NCBI RefSeq assembly: GCF_014217565.1
Contig: NZ_CP043661.1
Coordinates: 7,006,001-7,070,000, forward strand
Direction of reading: 5' to 3'
Source of the DNA: Kribbella qitaiheensis
Lineage (GTDB): Bacteria > Actinomycetota > Actinomycetes > Propionibacteriales > Kribbellaceae
Length of the DNA stretch: 64,000 bases
Below the pieces are notes generated by a model that did not search any database, was not told where the DNA came from, and was given only the letters and a program-made list of their open reading frames with translations. Positions 1 to 9,604 of this stretch are shown in pieces; position 1 is the first letter of the stretch, and every line of letters begins with the position of its first letter. The position numbers and the translations under genes are program-made.

Positions 1-2
1 AA

Positions 3-2390
3 CTCCACCTGTCCAGGTTCATCCTGAAGACCGACAACACGCTCGACCTGGCCAGCGAGAAGATCGTGCTGCGGGTGGCGAACGATCGCGGCCAGTGCTG
101 TCACGTCGGCGGCGATCTCGACTTCGATGCTGCCGGCAACCTTTACCTGACCACCGGTGACGACAGCAACCCGTTCCAGTCCGACAGCTTCACGCCGATC
201 GACGAGCGGACCAGCCGCAACCCACAGTTCGACGCGCAACGCAGCGCGGGCAACACGAACGACCTGCGCGGCAAGCTGCTCCGGATCCACCCGCAACCGG
301 ACGGCACCTACACGATTCCGGCGGGCAACCTGTTCCCGGCCGGGACCGCGCAAACCCGCCCGGAGATCTACGCGATGGGCTTCCGCAACCCGTTCCGGAT
401 GAGCGTCGACAAGCTGACCGGCATCGTCTACCTGGGCGACTACGGACCGGACTCCGGCGTCACTGATCCGAACCGCGGGCCGAACGGCCAGGTCGAGTTC
501 GACCGGATCACCGCGCCGGGCAACTTCGGCTGGCCGTACTGCACCGGCACGAACACCAGCAACGAGACCTACAACGACTACCAGTTCCCGAGCGGCCCGT
601 CGGGTGCCAAGTTCGACTGTGCGGGCGGGGTCACGAACAACTCTTTCCGCAACACCGGTCAGACCAAGCTGGCGGCCGCGAAACCGGCCTGGATCCGGTA
701 CGGCGGCGACGCCGGTACTCCGCCCGAGTTCGGCGCCGGCGGCTCCGAATCGCCGATGGGCGGCCCGGTCTACCGCTACGACGCCAACCTCAACTCCGCG
801 GTGAAGTTCCCGGCCTCGCTGGACGGCCGGTTCTTCGCCGGCGAGTACGGCCGCAAGTGGATCAAGGCGATCGAGGTGACCGGCAGCGGTACGCCGGGCG
901 ACATCGGCGCGTTCCCCTGGACCGGCACGCAGGTGATGGACATGGCCTTCGGTCCGGACGGTGCCTTGTACGTGCTCGACTACGGCACCGGCTCGAACAA
1001 CCAGGCGCTGTGGCGGATCGAGTACCTGGGCAGCCAGAACCGCAACCCGATCGCCAAGGCGAGCGGGAATCCCACCTCCGGCGGACGGCCGCTGACCGTG
1101 ACGTTCTCCTCCGCGGGCAGCTCGGATCCCGAGGGCGGCGCGCTGACCTATCGGTGGACCTTCGGTGACGGAGGCACCTCCACCCAGGCCAACCCGACCT
1201 ACACCTTCAACACTGCGGGCAACTACACGGCGACATTGACGGTGACAGACCCGACCGGATTGACGGGCTCGGCGAACGTGCAGGTCAGCGTCGGCAACAC
1301 GGCGCCGACGGTGAACCTGCAGACGCCTGGCGACGGTGCGTTGTTCTCCTTCGGCGACACCGTGCCCTTCCAGGTGACCGTCACCGATCCGGAGGACGGC
1401 ACGATCGACTGTTCGCGGGTGAAGGTGACCTACCTGCTCGGACACGACGATCACCAGCACCAGATCACCTCGAAGACCGGCTGCAGCGGCTCCATCGCAG
1501 TACCGGTGGACGGTGAGCACGATCAGTCGGCCAACGTGTTCGGCGTGTTCGACGCGTCGTACACCGACAACGGCGGTCTCACCTCGCACAGCATCCACAA
1601 GCTGCAGCCGCGTCATCGCCAGGCCGAGCACTTCACGGCGCAGTCCGGCATCCAGCTGGCCGATCACGGCACCGCCGAGGGAGGCCGGACGGTTGGCTTC
1701 GTGGACAACACCGACTGGATCTCGTTCCAGCCTTACACGGTGAGCAACGCCACCTCCTTCACGGCACGGGTCTCCTCGGCCGGTGCCGGCGGGACGATTG
1801 AAGTACGGGCCGGTTCACCGTCCGGTGCGCTGATGGCGACCGTCGCGGTGGCACCGACGGGGAGCTGGGACACCTTCACCAGCGTCTCGGCGAACCTCAG
1901 CAACAAGCCGGCCGGTACGACGAGCCTGGTGCTGGTGTTCAAGGGGGCCACTGGCAACGGAAATCTCTTCGACCTCGACGCGTTCACCCTGGCCACGACG
2001 GCATCGGGTGGGTCGACCACCGAGGGTGAGGCGTTCACCTCGCAGTCCGGCGTACAGGTCGCTGCGCACGCCGGTGCGAGTGGCGGGCAGACGCTCGGCT
2101 ACATCGAGAACGGCGACTGGGCCGGGTACGCCGGGGTCGCCACGGCCGGGATGCACGGGTTCAGCGCCCGGATTTCCTCGGCCGGATCCGGCGGCACTCT
2201 CCAGGTGCGCGCTGGGTCGGCGACGGGCACTGTGCTCGGGTCGGTCGCCGTGCCGGTGACAGGCGGCTGGGAAACGTTCCAGACCGTCTCCACCACCTTG
2301 AACGCAGCGGCCAGTGGGCCGTTGTTCCTGACCTTCACCGGCGGCGCCGGAAACCTGTTCGACGTCGACAACTTCACCGTCACTCCGTGA
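3..2390 (+). CDS. Secreted PQQ-type sugar dehydrogenase with PKD and two CBM6-like domains (5' partial)
   Basis: The frame is open from the left edge of the window, so the start and signal peptide are missing. The first ~330 visible residues match the glucose/sorbosone dehydrogenase beta-propeller: GGDLDFDAAGNLYLTTGDD, MGFRNPFRM, PGNFGWPYC, SPMGGPVYRY, FFAGEYG and FGPDGALYVLDYG are typical blade motifs. A PKD domain follows (TFGDGGTSTQANPTY, FNTAGNYTATLTV), then two related modules of about 130 residues starting AEHFTAQSGIQ and GEAFTSQSGVQ, each with an EN/DNTDW/GDW aromatic site like CBM6 carbohydrate-binding domains. The family oxidises sugars or polyols outside the cell. The next gene shares the same C-terminal module, suggesting a joint role on polysaccharide. 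The exact substrate is unknown. Confidence 0.85.
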   Translation, partial: LHLSRFILKTDNTLDLASEKIVLRVANDRGQCCHVGGDLDFDAAGNLYLTTGDDSNPFQSDSFTPIDERTSRNPQFDAQRSAGNTNDLRGKLLRIHPQPDGTYTIPAGNLFPAGTAQTRPEIYAMGFRNPFRMSVDKLTGIVYLGDYGPDSGVTDPNRGPNGQVEFDRITAPGNFGWPYCTGTNTSNETYNDYQFPSGPSGAKFDCAGGVTNNSFRNTGQTKLAAAKPAWIRYGGDAGTPPEFGAGGSESPMGGPVYRYDANLNSAVKFPASLDGRFFAGEYGRKWIKAIEVTGSGTPGDIGAFPWTGTQVMDMAFGPDGALYVLDYGTGSNNQALWRIEYLGSQNRNPIAKASGNPTSGGRPLTVTFSSAGSSDPEGGALTYRWTFGDGGTSTQANPTYTFNTAGNYTATLTVTDPTGLTGSANVQVSVGNTAPTVNLQTPGDGALFSFGDTVPFQVTVTDPEDGTIDCSRVKVTYLLGHDDHQHQITSKTGCSGSIAVPVDGEHDQSANVFGVFDASYTDNGGLTSHSIHKLQPRHRQAEHFTAQSGIQLADHGTAEGGRTVGFVDNTDWISFQPYTVSNATSFTARVSSAGAGGTIEVRAGSPSGALMATVAVAPTGSWDTFTSVSANLSNKPAGTTSLVLVFKGATGNGNLFDLDAFTLATTASGGSTTEGEAFTSQSGVQVAAHAGASGGQTLGYIENGDWAGYAGVATAGMHGFSARISSAGSGGTLQVRAGSATGTVLGSVAVPVTGGWETFQTVSTTLNAAASGPLFLTFTGGAGNLFDVDNFTVTP

Positions 2391-2404
2391 ATAGGACAAA
2401 TGCC

Positions 2405-3550
2405 ATGACTACTTTTACTCGTCGTGAAACGCTGCTGTCAGGGGCATTGCTGGTCGCCGGGGGAATGGTCGGCTGGCAGGCCACACCGGCCTCGGCAGCC
2501 AAGGCCGCGGCGTACCAGGTGCTGGTCTTCAGCAAGACGGCCGGGTTCCGGCACGACTCCATCCCAGCCGGCATCCAGGCGATCCGCGAACTCGGCGCCG
2601 CCAACGGATTCACCGTCACCGCTACCGAGGACAGTGCGGTCTTCACCACGTCCCAGCTGGCCGCCTACAAGGCCGTGGTGTTCCTCAGCACCACCGGCGA
2701 CATCCTGAACGATCCGCAGCAGGTGGCGTTCGAGTCGTACATCAATGGCGGTGGTGGATACGTCGGAGTCCACGCCGCCGCCGACACGGAGTACGGATGG
2801 CCGTACTACGGGCAGTTGGTCGGCGCGTGGTTCAACAGCCACCCGGCGATCCAGCAGGTGACCGCCAGGGTGGAGGACCGCACGCATCAGTCGACCGCGC
2901 ATCTCGGTGCGACCTGGGTACGCACGGACGAGCTGTACAACTACTCGACCAACCCGCGGCCGAACGTGCATGTGCTGATCAACCTCGACGAGTCCACCTA
3001 CAGCGGCGGCAACATGGGCGATCACCCGATCGCCTGGTACCACTCGCAGGGCTCCGGGCGGTCGTTCTACACCGGCTTCGGGCACACCATCGAGTCGTAC
3101 TCCGATCAGGCGTTCCGGCAGCACCTGCTCGGCGGCATCCTGTACGCCGCTGGTGCCGGATCTGTGCCGCCGGTGACCCAGATCGAGGGAGAGGCGTTCA
3201 CGTCGCAGTTCGGCGTACAGGTTGCTGGGCACGGCTCGGCGAGTGGCGGTAAGACGCTCGGGTACATCGACAACGGTGACTGGGCCGGCTACTCGCAGGT
3301 GAGTACGGCCGGGGCCACCCGCTTCAGCGCGCGGATCTCGTCGGGCGGCGCGGGTGGCACGATCCGGATCCGCTCGGGCTCGGCGACCGGGCCGGTGCTT
3401 GGGACGGTCGCAGTACCGGTGACTGGCGGCTGGGAGAACTTCCAGACCGTCTCGACCACCCTCACCGCATCGGGCAGCGGCCCGCTGTTCCTCACCTTCA
3501 GCGGCGGTTCGGGATCCCTGTTCGACATCGACACCTTCTCGCTGAGCTAA
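2405..3550 (+). CDS. ThuA-like domain protein with C-terminal CBM6-like module, secreted
   Basis: The ATG at 2405 has AGGA 8 bases upstream; a GTG at 2387 overlapping the previous stop is also in frame. The N-terminus has a twin Arg (TRRETLL), a hydrophobic core and an ATPASA cleavage site, so a Tat-type signal peptide is likely. Residues ~35-255 match the ThuA/trehalose-utilisation fold (VLVFSKTAGFRHDSIPAG, FLSTTGDILN, GGGYVGVHAAADTEY, HPIAWYH, FYTGFGHT), a glutamine-amidotransferase-like fold linked to sugar metabolism. The last ~120 residues (EGEAFTSQFGVQ, LGYIDNGDWAGY) repeat the CBM6-like module of the upstream enzyme almost exactly. The two genes are probably co-transcribed, and the inverted repeat at 3559 ends the unit. 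Confidence 0.85.
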   Translation: MTTFTRRETLLSGALLVAGGMVGWQATPASAAKAAAYQVLVFSKTAGFRHDSIPAGIQAIRELGAANGFTVTATEDSAVFTTSQLAAYKAVVFLSTTGDILNDPQQVAFESYINGGGGYVGVHAAADTEYGWPYYGQLVGAWFNSHPAIQQVTARVEDRTHQSTAHLGATWVRTDELYNYSTNPRPNVHVLINLDESTYSGGNMGDHPIAWYHSQGSGRSFYTGFGHTIESYSDQAFRQHLLGGILYAAGAGSVPPVTQIEGEAFTSQFGVQVAGHGSASGGKTLGYIDNGDWAGYSQVSTAGATRFSARISSGGAGGTIRIRSGSATGPVLGTVAVPVTGGWENFQTVSTTLTASGSGPLFLTFSGGSGSLFDIDTFSLS

Positions 3551-3558
3551 CCGCCTGC

Positions 3559-3597
3559 CGCGCTCGTCACCTGTGGACAACACAGGTGACGAGCGCG
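3559..3597. terminator. Perfect 17-bp inverted repeat after the ThuA gene
   Basis: Arms 3559-3575 and 3581-3597 are perfectly complementary (CGCGCTCGTCACCTGTG) with a 5-base loop. It lies 8 bases after the ThuA stop. There is no T-tract, as is common for actinomycete terminators. The sequence from here to 3724 shows no gene. Confidence 0.7.
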
Positions 3598-3724
3598 TAC
3601 CCCACCCAGACTCGCGTTCTGGCGGATGCGTTGTGCCCACCCGAGACTGTTCGGAGGTGGTCTTGCCGATCAGATCCGATGCTCGGACGTGCGCGTCGCC
3701 CGGCCAGGCTCACGAACCGGCGTC

Positions 3725-4359
3725 TCAGGTCCAGGTGTCGTCGGCTTGGGGATCTACGGCGAACTTCATGAGTGCTCCGATGCCGTTGGGGTTCTTGTCG
3801 AGCCGCCGCAGTGAATTGAGGTAGGCCGCCCGCTGTTGCTCGAGGGCTACTCCCAGGTGTCCTCCCCAGGAGAAGCAGTCCTCGTCCAGGCCGAGGGCGA
3901 GTTCCTCGGCGAGGATGCGTGCGTGGCGTCCGTTGCCGTTCTGGAACGGGTGGATCTGGACCGTTCGGTGGTGCAGTCGCAGAACCACCTCTGCGGGGCT
4001 GAAGGTCTGGTTGTCGACCCAGTACGTGGCGTCGCCCAATGCGGCTGGCCAGTCTTCGCGGATTCGGTACGGGTCGATACCGATGCTGAGCTCACGGGTG
4101 CGAATGCGCCCGGCCCACTCCCACACCTGGTCGAACATCCGTCGATGGATGTCGCATTGCACAGGAAGGGATGGCAGGTCGGGCACATCGAGTGCCTCGT
4201 CCCGGATCCAGAACCGGGCATCGCCGATGTTGCTGCTTTCGACGTCGTTCAGCTCAGACATCGATTCGATGCCTCGAGAGGTGCCAGGAGGTACTGCTTG
4301 TCCTCCTCCTCAACCGGAGTGGCTCCGTACGGCTGGTTGAGGGGGTCGAACACACTCAC
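3725..4359 (-). pseudogene. Fic/DOC-family AMPylase (mobile mystery protein B type), split by an apparent frameshift
   Basis: The longest uninterrupted piece, 3725-4261, contains the Fic motif HPFQNGNGRH (HPFx2GNGR, catalytic His) and the family-typical ELNDVESSNI and HRRMFDQVWEWAG segments. Members of this family normally start with a short TPL..E.E...L region. That region is present just upstream in another frame: from GTG 4359 the reading is VSVFDPLNQPYGATPVEEED onward, ending at a stop at 4249, so the two frames overlap by 13 bases. GAAGG lies upstream of the GTG. One missing or extra base near 4255-4275 would join them into about 210 residues. Alternatives are a true pseudogene, a sequencing error, or coupled re-initiation at ATG 4261. 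The HTH gene upstream on the same strand is a possible partner. Confidence 0.75.
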
Positions 4360-4419
4360 AGCTCGCACACCTTCATGATCGTTGGCTCCACTGCAGCAGA
4401 CACACGTCCTGCTGCACTG

Positions 4420-4956
4420 TCAAAGGGTCCGGAGCAGCCGTTCAGTAGCCTCATTCACAGCGCGCTCAGCAGCTGCGTTGCTCACAATTTGCGCCTCAAG
4501 GGCCATGTGCCGGTTGACGCGGCCGACCATTCGCTCAGCCGTCTGACGAGCGATCTGGTGAGTCTCCTCGTCGCTCAAGACGCCGCGCCGATGCGCGTCG
4601 CGTACCTTCGCCCACGGTGATTGGGGTCGCTTGTCCGGGTTCACATAGGTCAACTTGGTCTCGGCTAGTTGCGCTACCAGATCTTGTGACGAGATATCGT
4701 CGAGCAGTCTGCGGTGCATCAGTTCGTCGACGGTGACCGCCAACGAACGTGGATGAGTCACAACATCTGCCAGCCAACGCGAGATCTGAGCCTGTGAGGT
4801 CCCCAATGCCTCAGCGACAGCGTCTTGGCTGCAGCCGGACTTCACCTGTGCGACCGCGAACCTGCGTTGGTCCAGCTCGGCGAGTTCGCGGCGCGCTCGG
4901 ATGCGCGCCGCCTCGTGCGCGGCTCGCGCGCTCAGAACTGATTTACGAAGGGGCAT
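4420..4956 (-). CDS. HTH protein upstream of the Fic gene
   Basis: This 178-residue protein is Arg/Ala-rich with a clear helix-turn-helix at about residues 36-65 (SQDAVAEALGTSQAQISRWL). The rest is mostly helical and has no family I recognise. It starts at ATG 4956 and ends 60 bases before the Fic start at 4359, on the same strand, so the two are likely co-transcribed. Fic toxins are often paired with an antitoxin, and 'mobile mystery' B proteins usually neighbour an HTH partner, so an antitoxin or autoregulator role is possible. I see no clear inhibitory (S/T)xxxE(G/N) motif, so the pairing is inferred from position. Confidence 0.6.
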   Translation of the reverse strand: MPLRKSVLSARAAHEAARIRARRELAELDQRRFAVAQVKSGCSQDAVAEALGTSQAQISRWLADVVTHPRSLAVTVDELMHRRLLDDISSQDLVAQLAETKLTYVNPDKRPQSPWAKVRDAHRRGVLSDEETHQIARQTAERMVGRVNRHMALEAQIVSNAAAERAVNEATERLLRTL

Positions 4957-5102
4957 CAGGCGACCTTTCTCATTCAGATTGAATGATAACGGGCGTCGTC
5001 AACCATGCCTACGCATCCGCCGGAAACACGAGTCTGGGTGAGTGCGACGCTTCCGTCGGATTGTGGTTTGGGTGGGGAGGTGCAGTTGGTAGGTTTTCGG
5101 CC

Positions 5103-6594
5103 ATGGCTACCCCTGAGCAGACTCCGGAGAGCACGGAGAGCAAGTCCGCCGGCACGGCGAAGCTGACGCCGGTGGACGACCTGGTGACCACGCGGCACGA
5201 GCTGCCGATCGGCGACGAGACGCTGAAGTACACGGCGACCACCGGCCGGGTCGTGCTGCGTCAGGAGGTGGTCACCGACGGCAAGTTCGACGGGCACGTG
5301 CCGAAGGCAGAGGTGTTCCTCACGGCGTACACGCTCGACGACGCGGATGCTTCGCAACGGCCCGGTCACGTTCGCGTTCAACGGCGGACCGGGGTCGTCG
5401 AGCATCTGGCTGCACCTGGGGCTGCTCGGGCCGCGCCGGGTGGTCTCCGGCGACGTCGGCGAACTCGCGCCCCCGCCGTACGGGCTGGAGGACAACACCG
5501 AGACACTGCTGCGGCACAGCGACCTGGTCTTCATCGACCCGGTGTCGACGGGGTACTCGCGTGCGGCCGAGGGCGAGAAGCCGGGGGAGTACCACGGGTT
5601 CACCCGCGACCTGGAGTCCGTCGGTGAGGTGATCCGGCTGTGGACGTCGCGGAACGGGCGCTGGATGTCGCCGAAGTTCCTGGCCGGCGAGTCCTACGGT
5701 ACGACGCGCGCTGCCGGGCTGGTCGCGCATCTGCAGGACCGGTACGGGATGTACCTGAACGGCGTGATGATGATCTCCGCGGTGCTGGAGTTCGCGACGC
5801 TCGATTTCACGCCGGGCAACGACCTGCCGTTCACGTTGTTCCTGCCGTCGTACGCCGCGGCCGCGCACTATCACGGGCTGATCCCGGATCGGGAGCTGTC
5901 CGAGGTGCTCGCCGATGCCGAGCGGTACGCCGCCGGCCGGTACCCGAATGCGCTTGCTCAGGGCAACCGTCTTCCGGACGACTACCGAGCCGAGGTGATC
6001 GCCCGCCTGGCGGCGCTGACCGGGCTTTCGGAGGACTACATCGACCGGGTGAATCTGCGGGTCGAGCACACCCGGTTCTTTGCCGAACTGCTGCGCTCGC
6101 GTCGGCAGGTGGTGGGGCGGCTGGACAGCAGGTTCACCGGCTGGGACGTCGACTCCGCCGCCGAGGTGTCGAACGACGACCCGTCGATGCGGGCGATCAT
6201 GGGTGCCTACACGGCCGCGCTGAACCACTATGTGCGGGCGGAGCTCGAGTACCACAACGACCTCCCGTACGAGATCTTCAGCAGTGACGCGGCGAAGGAC
6301 TGGTCCTTCAAGGAGTTCGAGAACAACCACGTCACGGTGGCCGACAAACTGGCCGAGGCGATGCGGGCGAACCCGTATCTGAAGGTGCACATCGCGTCCG
6401 GGCACTACGACTGCGCGACGCCGTACTTCGCCACCGAGCACACCATCGCCCGGCTGCAGATTCCGGCGGTACTTCGGGACAACATCGAACTTCGCTACTA
6501 CCCGGCGGGTCACATGATGTATGTCAACGAGGAATCCCGGCTGCAGCAGTCGGAGGACCTCGCCGCCTTCATCCGGGGAGCCTCCAACCGGTGA
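5103..6594 (+). pseudogene. Peptidase S10 (serine carboxypeptidase-like), one-base frameshift
   Basis: The ATG at 5103 opens a frame (MATPEQTPES... to AEVFLTAYTLDD) that should run on into RPVTFAFNGGPGSSS but is put out of frame at the CCC of 5361-5363. Removing one C joins it to the downstream frame and gives about 496 residues, the usual size. The downstream part has the oxyanion motif NGGPGSSS, the nucleophile motif GESYGT, the Asp region HYDCATPYFATEHT and the His motif PAGHMMY, so the catalytic triad is intact. The homopolymer position makes a sequencing error likely. If real, translation could only start at ATG 5347 and the product would lack about 85 residues. No signal peptide is seen. 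The next gene overlaps the stop by 4 bases. Confidence 0.8.
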
Positions 6595-7361
6595 GTCTGC
6601 CCGACGACGTCGCCGCTACCACCTCGCAGTACCTGGACCTGATCGACAAGGCACTCCCTGGCCGGGTCGTCGGTCTCTACCTGACCGGCTCGATCCCACT
6701 CGACGACTACCGCCCCGGACGCAGCGACATCGATGGCGTAGTAGTGCTCGCGGAGCCGCTGAAGGACCTCGACCCGGCGCGTGAGGTCCATGCGCAACTG
6801 CCGCAGGAGCCGGCCTTCGACGTCACCTACCTAACCGCCGCGGAGCTCGCTTCACCGCCGGACGCAAGCAAGCCGGTCGTCTTCACCTTGGACGGCGCCT
6901 TCAACGAGGCCCGGAACGGCGGCCCGGTCAGCCCGGTCCTCTGGTCAGAACTGGCACGCCAGTCGCTGGCTGTTCGTAGTACGCCGGACTTGGTCGTGCA
7001 CGACGACCACCAGGCCCTGGTCGACTTCACCCGCGCCAACCTCACGTCGTACTGGACCCCGACCATTGACCAACTGGACACGGCGACCGCCAATCGCCCG
7101 GACGACGCGGCAATGCCGGACTGGGCCCTACCCTGGGTCGTCCTCGGCGTACCGCGCCTCCACGCACTACTTGCCACCGGCAACATAGTCTCCAAGACCG
7201 CCGCCGGCGAGCACGCCCTCGAAGCCTTCCCCGAATGGACCAGCCTCATCACCCGCTGCCTGCGCCACCGCGCCGGCCACCCGATGGATTTCACCGCCGT
7301 CGACGCCAAAGCCGCCGTCCTCTACGGCCGCAAAATAATCACCAACGCCCTGGCCCTCTAG
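6591..7361 (+). CDS. Nucleotidyltransferase, aminoglycoside adenylyltransferase-like
   Basis: The 256-residue protein begins at GTG 6591, overlapping the peptidase stop (GTGA), so it is translationally coupled. Residues ~25-50 hold the nucleotidyltransferase signature YLTGSIPLDDYRPGRSDID (GS, then DxD metal ligands). The C-terminal half is helical, like the AadA/DUF4111 domain, with RANLTSYW and a conserved WVVLGVPRLHALLATG helix. Enzymes of this fold add AMP to small hydroxyl substrates, and some confer streptomycin/spectinomycin resistance. The substrate cannot be told from sequence, and resistance should not be assumed. Confidence 0.75.
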   Translation: MSLPDDVAATTSQYLDLIDKALPGRVVGLYLTGSIPLDDYRPGRSDIDGVVVLAEPLKDLDPAREVHAQLPQEPAFDVTYLTAAELASPPDASKPVVFTLDGAFNEARNGGPVSPVLWSELARQSLAVRSTPDLVVHDDHQALVDFTRANLTSYWTPTIDQLDTATANRPDDAAMPDWALPWVVLGVPRLHALLATGNIVSKTAAGEHALEAFPEWTSLITRCLRHRAGHPMDFTAVDAKAAVLYGRKIITNALAL

Positions 7362-7400
7362 TGCCCCGCCCATCACCGAGCGCACACCCGCGCGGCGGCT

Positions 7401-7835
7401 CTACGAGTCGGTGGGGTTCCAGCCGGGGTAGATGCGGTAGCCGGTGAAGGTGTGGTGGGGGAGGGAGGCGTAAAAGGCTTCTGCGGTGTCTGTGACCAGG
7501 TCTATGCGTTGGGCGCCGGTGAGGGGCATCGCGTATTCGAGTAAGGCTCGGGCGATGCCTTTGCGGCGGCGGTCGGCGTGTACCGCCAGCTCCGAGAGGT
7601 GGGCCTGGATGTGGCCGTCGCTTTGGAGGTAGGCGAAGGCGATGACGTCGCCTGTCTCGTCGAGTGCGACGACGCTGGTGACGCCGGGAGCAGTCAGTAC
7701 TGCGTGGGCGCGCTCGTGGTCGGCGGGGAAGCTCGGCCAGCCCTCGGCTTCGCACAACACGACGATGCCGGGCAGATGCCCGCGTTCGTACTGCGCGAAG
7801 GTGGCGGCAGCGTTCAGCGCGGGCTCTGTGCTCAC
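7401..7835 (-). CDS. GNAT-family N-acetyltransferase
   Basis: The 144-residue protein starts at GTG 7835, which overlaps the map stop codon by 4 bases (GTGA), so it is translated from the map message. The acetyl-CoA-binding segment [23 protein letters not shown] (motif A, R/QxxGxA) and the C-terminal [19 protein letters not shown] are typical of GNAT enzymes. The length is normal for a single GNAT domain. The acceptor is unknown. A longer in-frame extension exists but runs through map and is not used. Confidence 0.85.
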   Translation of the reverse strand: MSTEPALNAAATFAQYERGHLPGIVVLCEAEGWPSFPADHERAHAVLTAPGVTSVVALDETGDVIAFAYLQSDGHIQAHLSELAVHADRRRKGIARALLEYAMPLTGAQRIDLVTDTAEAFYASLPHHTFTGYRIYPGWNPTDS

Positions 7836-8680
7836 GGCAGGGTGAGGACTTCGGCGCCCGAGTCTGTGACGACGAGGGTGTGCTCGAACTGGGCGGTCCG
7901 CGACTTGTCCTTGGTCGTCGCGGTCCAGCCGTCGTCCCACAGGTCGTAGTCGTGGCTGCCCAGCGTCAGCATCGGCTCGATCGTGAAGGTCATCCCCGTC
8001 TCGATCACGTCGTCGAAGCGCTCGTCGTCGTAGTGCGGGATGATCAGCCCGGAGTGGAACGAGGTGGCGATCCCGTGGCCGGTGAAGTCCCGGACCACGC
8101 CGTACCCGAAGCGCTTCGCGTACGCCTCGATCACGCGGCCGATGATGCTCACCTGACGACCGGGCCTGACCGCCTTGATCGCGCGGTTCAAAGATTCCTT
8201 GGTGCGCTCGACCAGCAGCCGGCTCTCCTCGTCGACGTCGCCGACCAGGAAGGTCGCGTTCGTGTCGCCGTGGACGCCGTCCAGGAACGCGGTGATGTCG
8301 ACGTTGACGATGTCGCCGTCCTCGAGCGGGCGATCGTCCGGGATGCCGTGGCAGATCACCTCGTTCACCGAGGTGCACAGCGACTTCGGGTAGTTGCGAT
8401 AGCCAAGCGTCGACGGATACGCGCCACGCTCGACCAGGTACTCGTGGCCGACCGCGTCGAGCTCGTCGGTGGTGACACCGGGCTTGGCGGCCAGACCGAC
8501 CGCCTGCAACGCCTGCGCTGCGAGTTTGCCGGCGACCCGCATCTTCTCGATCAGCTCGGGCTCGGTCACGTACGAACCTTCGTACGGCGTCGGCGTGGGC
8601 TTGTCGACGTACTCCGGCCGGGGAATGGACGCGGGTACCGGACGGCGAGGCGAGATGATGCCAGGAGTGAGAAGCGACAT
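7832..8680 (-). CDS. map: Methionine aminopeptidase, type I
   Basis: This removes the initiator Met from new proteins. All five metal ligands are visible: Asp in VNVDITA, Asp in GDTNATF, His in FTGHGI, Glu in TIEPML and Glu in QFEHTL. The substrate-pocket motif [13 protein letters not shown] is intact. Its 282 residues include an N-terminal extension of about 40 residues before the catalytic domain ([20 protein letters not shown]), as in other actinomycete Map proteins. ATG 8680 fits the family start. The downstream GNAT gene overlaps its stop. The next small gene upstream is divergent, with about 55 bases between the starts. Confidence 0.95.
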   Translation of the reverse strand: MSLLTPGIISPRRPVPASIPRPEYVDKPTPTPYEGSYVTEPELIEKMRVAGKLAAQALQAVGLAAKPGVTTDELDAVGHEYLVERGAYPSTLGYRNYPKSLCTSVNEVICHGIPDDRPLEDGDIVNVDITAFLDGVHGDTNATFLVGDVDEESRLLVERTKESLNRAIKAVRPGRQVSIIGRVIEAYAKRFGYGVVRDFTGHGIATSFHSGLIIPHYDDERFDDVIETGMTFTIEPMLTLGSHDYDLWDDGWTATTKDKSRTAQFEHTLVVTDSGAEVLTLP

Positions 8681-8735
8681 GGTGGAATCATTCTAGAGAG
8701 CGTTGCCAAGGCGATCGGAAGGGTGGTCATCCGTA

Positions 8736-8924
8736 ATGTCCGACGATCACAGCAATGAGTGGTACTACAACGTCAAGACCGGCCAGGTCGAGCCTTACGA
8801 GGGCGACAAGGCGTCGGAGCGACTCGGGCCTTACGGCTCACCGGAAGAAGCGGCCCGGGCGCTGGAGAAGGTCCAGGAACGCAACGAGTCCTGGGACAGC
8901 GACCCGAAATGGAACGACGACTGA
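8736..8924 (+). CDS. Small conserved acidic protein beside map
   Basis: A 62-residue protein (MSDDHSNEWYYNVKTGQVEP, then GDKASERLGPYGSPEEAARA, ending DPKWNDD). Small proteins with WYYN..TG.VE and LGPY...EEA are, as I recall, common next to map in actinomycetes and sometimes mislabelled as aminopeptidase. The fold may be SPOR-like, but this is uncertain and the function is unknown. ATG 8736 is chosen over an in-frame TTG at 8703 because the conserved part begins there. A GGAAGG lies about 13 bases upstream. Translation ends just before a strong hairpin. Confidence 0.75.
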   Translation: MSDDHSNEWYYNVKTGQVEPYEGDKASERLGPYGSPEEAARALEKVQERNESWDSDPKWNDD

Positions 8925-8939
8925 CTCGAGTTTCAGCAA

Positions 8940-8982
8940 TGCCTGAGGGGCACCACCGGATCCCGGTGGTGCCCCTCAGGCA
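8940..8982. terminator. Bidirectional terminator, 20-bp perfect stem
   Basis: Arms 8940-8959 and 8963-8982 are exact complements with a 3-base loop. It lies between two converging genes (stops at 8924 and 8999), so it probably serves both. Confidence 0.85.
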
Positions 8983-8998
8983 TGAGCTACTGGCTCGA

Positions 8999-9604
8999 TC
9001 AGGCCTTCTTCGCGGCGACCTTGCGGGCCGGTGCCTTCCGGGCCATCGTCGCGCGCTTGGCCACGACCTTCTTGGCCGGCGCCTTCTTCGCAGCTACCCG
9101 GCGAGCGGGAGCCTTCTTGGCGACGGTCTTCTTGGCCGGCGCCTTCTTGGCTGCCACCTTGCGAGCAGGAGCCTTCTTCGCCGGTGCCTTCTTGGCCACG
9201 GTCTTCTTGGCCGGTGCCTTCTTGGCGGTCACCTTCTTGGCAGCGACCTTCTTGGCCGGTGCCTTCTTCGCGACGGTCTTCTTCGCGGTGACCTTCTTGG
9301 CGGCGACCTTCTTCGCGGGTGCCTTCTTCGCGACGGTCTTCTTCGCCGGCGCCTTCTTGGCCACGGTCTTCTTGGCCGGAGCCTTCTTCGCGGTCACCTT
9401 CTTGGCGGCGACCTTCTTGGCCGGAGCCTTTTTGGCCGGTGCCTTCTTCGCCGCAGTCACCTTCTTCGCCGTTGTCGTCTTCTTCGCTGCGGTGACCTTG
9501 CGCGCGGTGGTCGTCGCGGCGCTGGCCTTCTTAGCGACAGTCTTCTTGGCGGGAGAAGCCTTTTTGGCTGTCGCCTTCCCTGCGGCTGCCTTCTTGGCTG
9601 GCAC
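8999..9604 (-). CDS. Lysine/alanine/proline-repeat histone H1-like protein
   Basis: The start is GTG 9604, preceded by a perfect AAGGAGG six bases upstream; longer in-frame extensions have no such site. The 201-residue product is almost entirely repeats of AKKAPAKK / [10 protein letters not shown] type. This is the same composition as the basic tail of mycobacterial HupB and of histone H1-like proteins such as chlamydial Hc. There is no HU beta-arm domain in front, so this is a stand-alone tail-type protein. It should bind DNA non-specifically and help compact or protect the nucleoid. The repeats make the length prone to change between strains. Confidence 0.85.
   Translation of the reverse strand: MPAKKAAAGKATAKKASPAKKTVAKKASAATTTARKVTAAKKTTTAKKVTAAKKAPAKKAPAKKVAAKKVTAKKAPAKKTVAKKAPAKKTVAKKAPAKKVAAKKVTAKKTVAKKAPAKKVAAKKVTAKKAPAKKTVAKKAPAKKAPARKVAAKKAPAKKTVAKKAPARRVAAKKAPAKKVVAKRATMARKAPARKVAAKKA

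Noticed and set aside
6591-7361. Calling the nucleotidyltransferase an antibiotic-resistance gene
   Set aside because: The fold is shared by many enzymes and the sequence does not fix the substrate.
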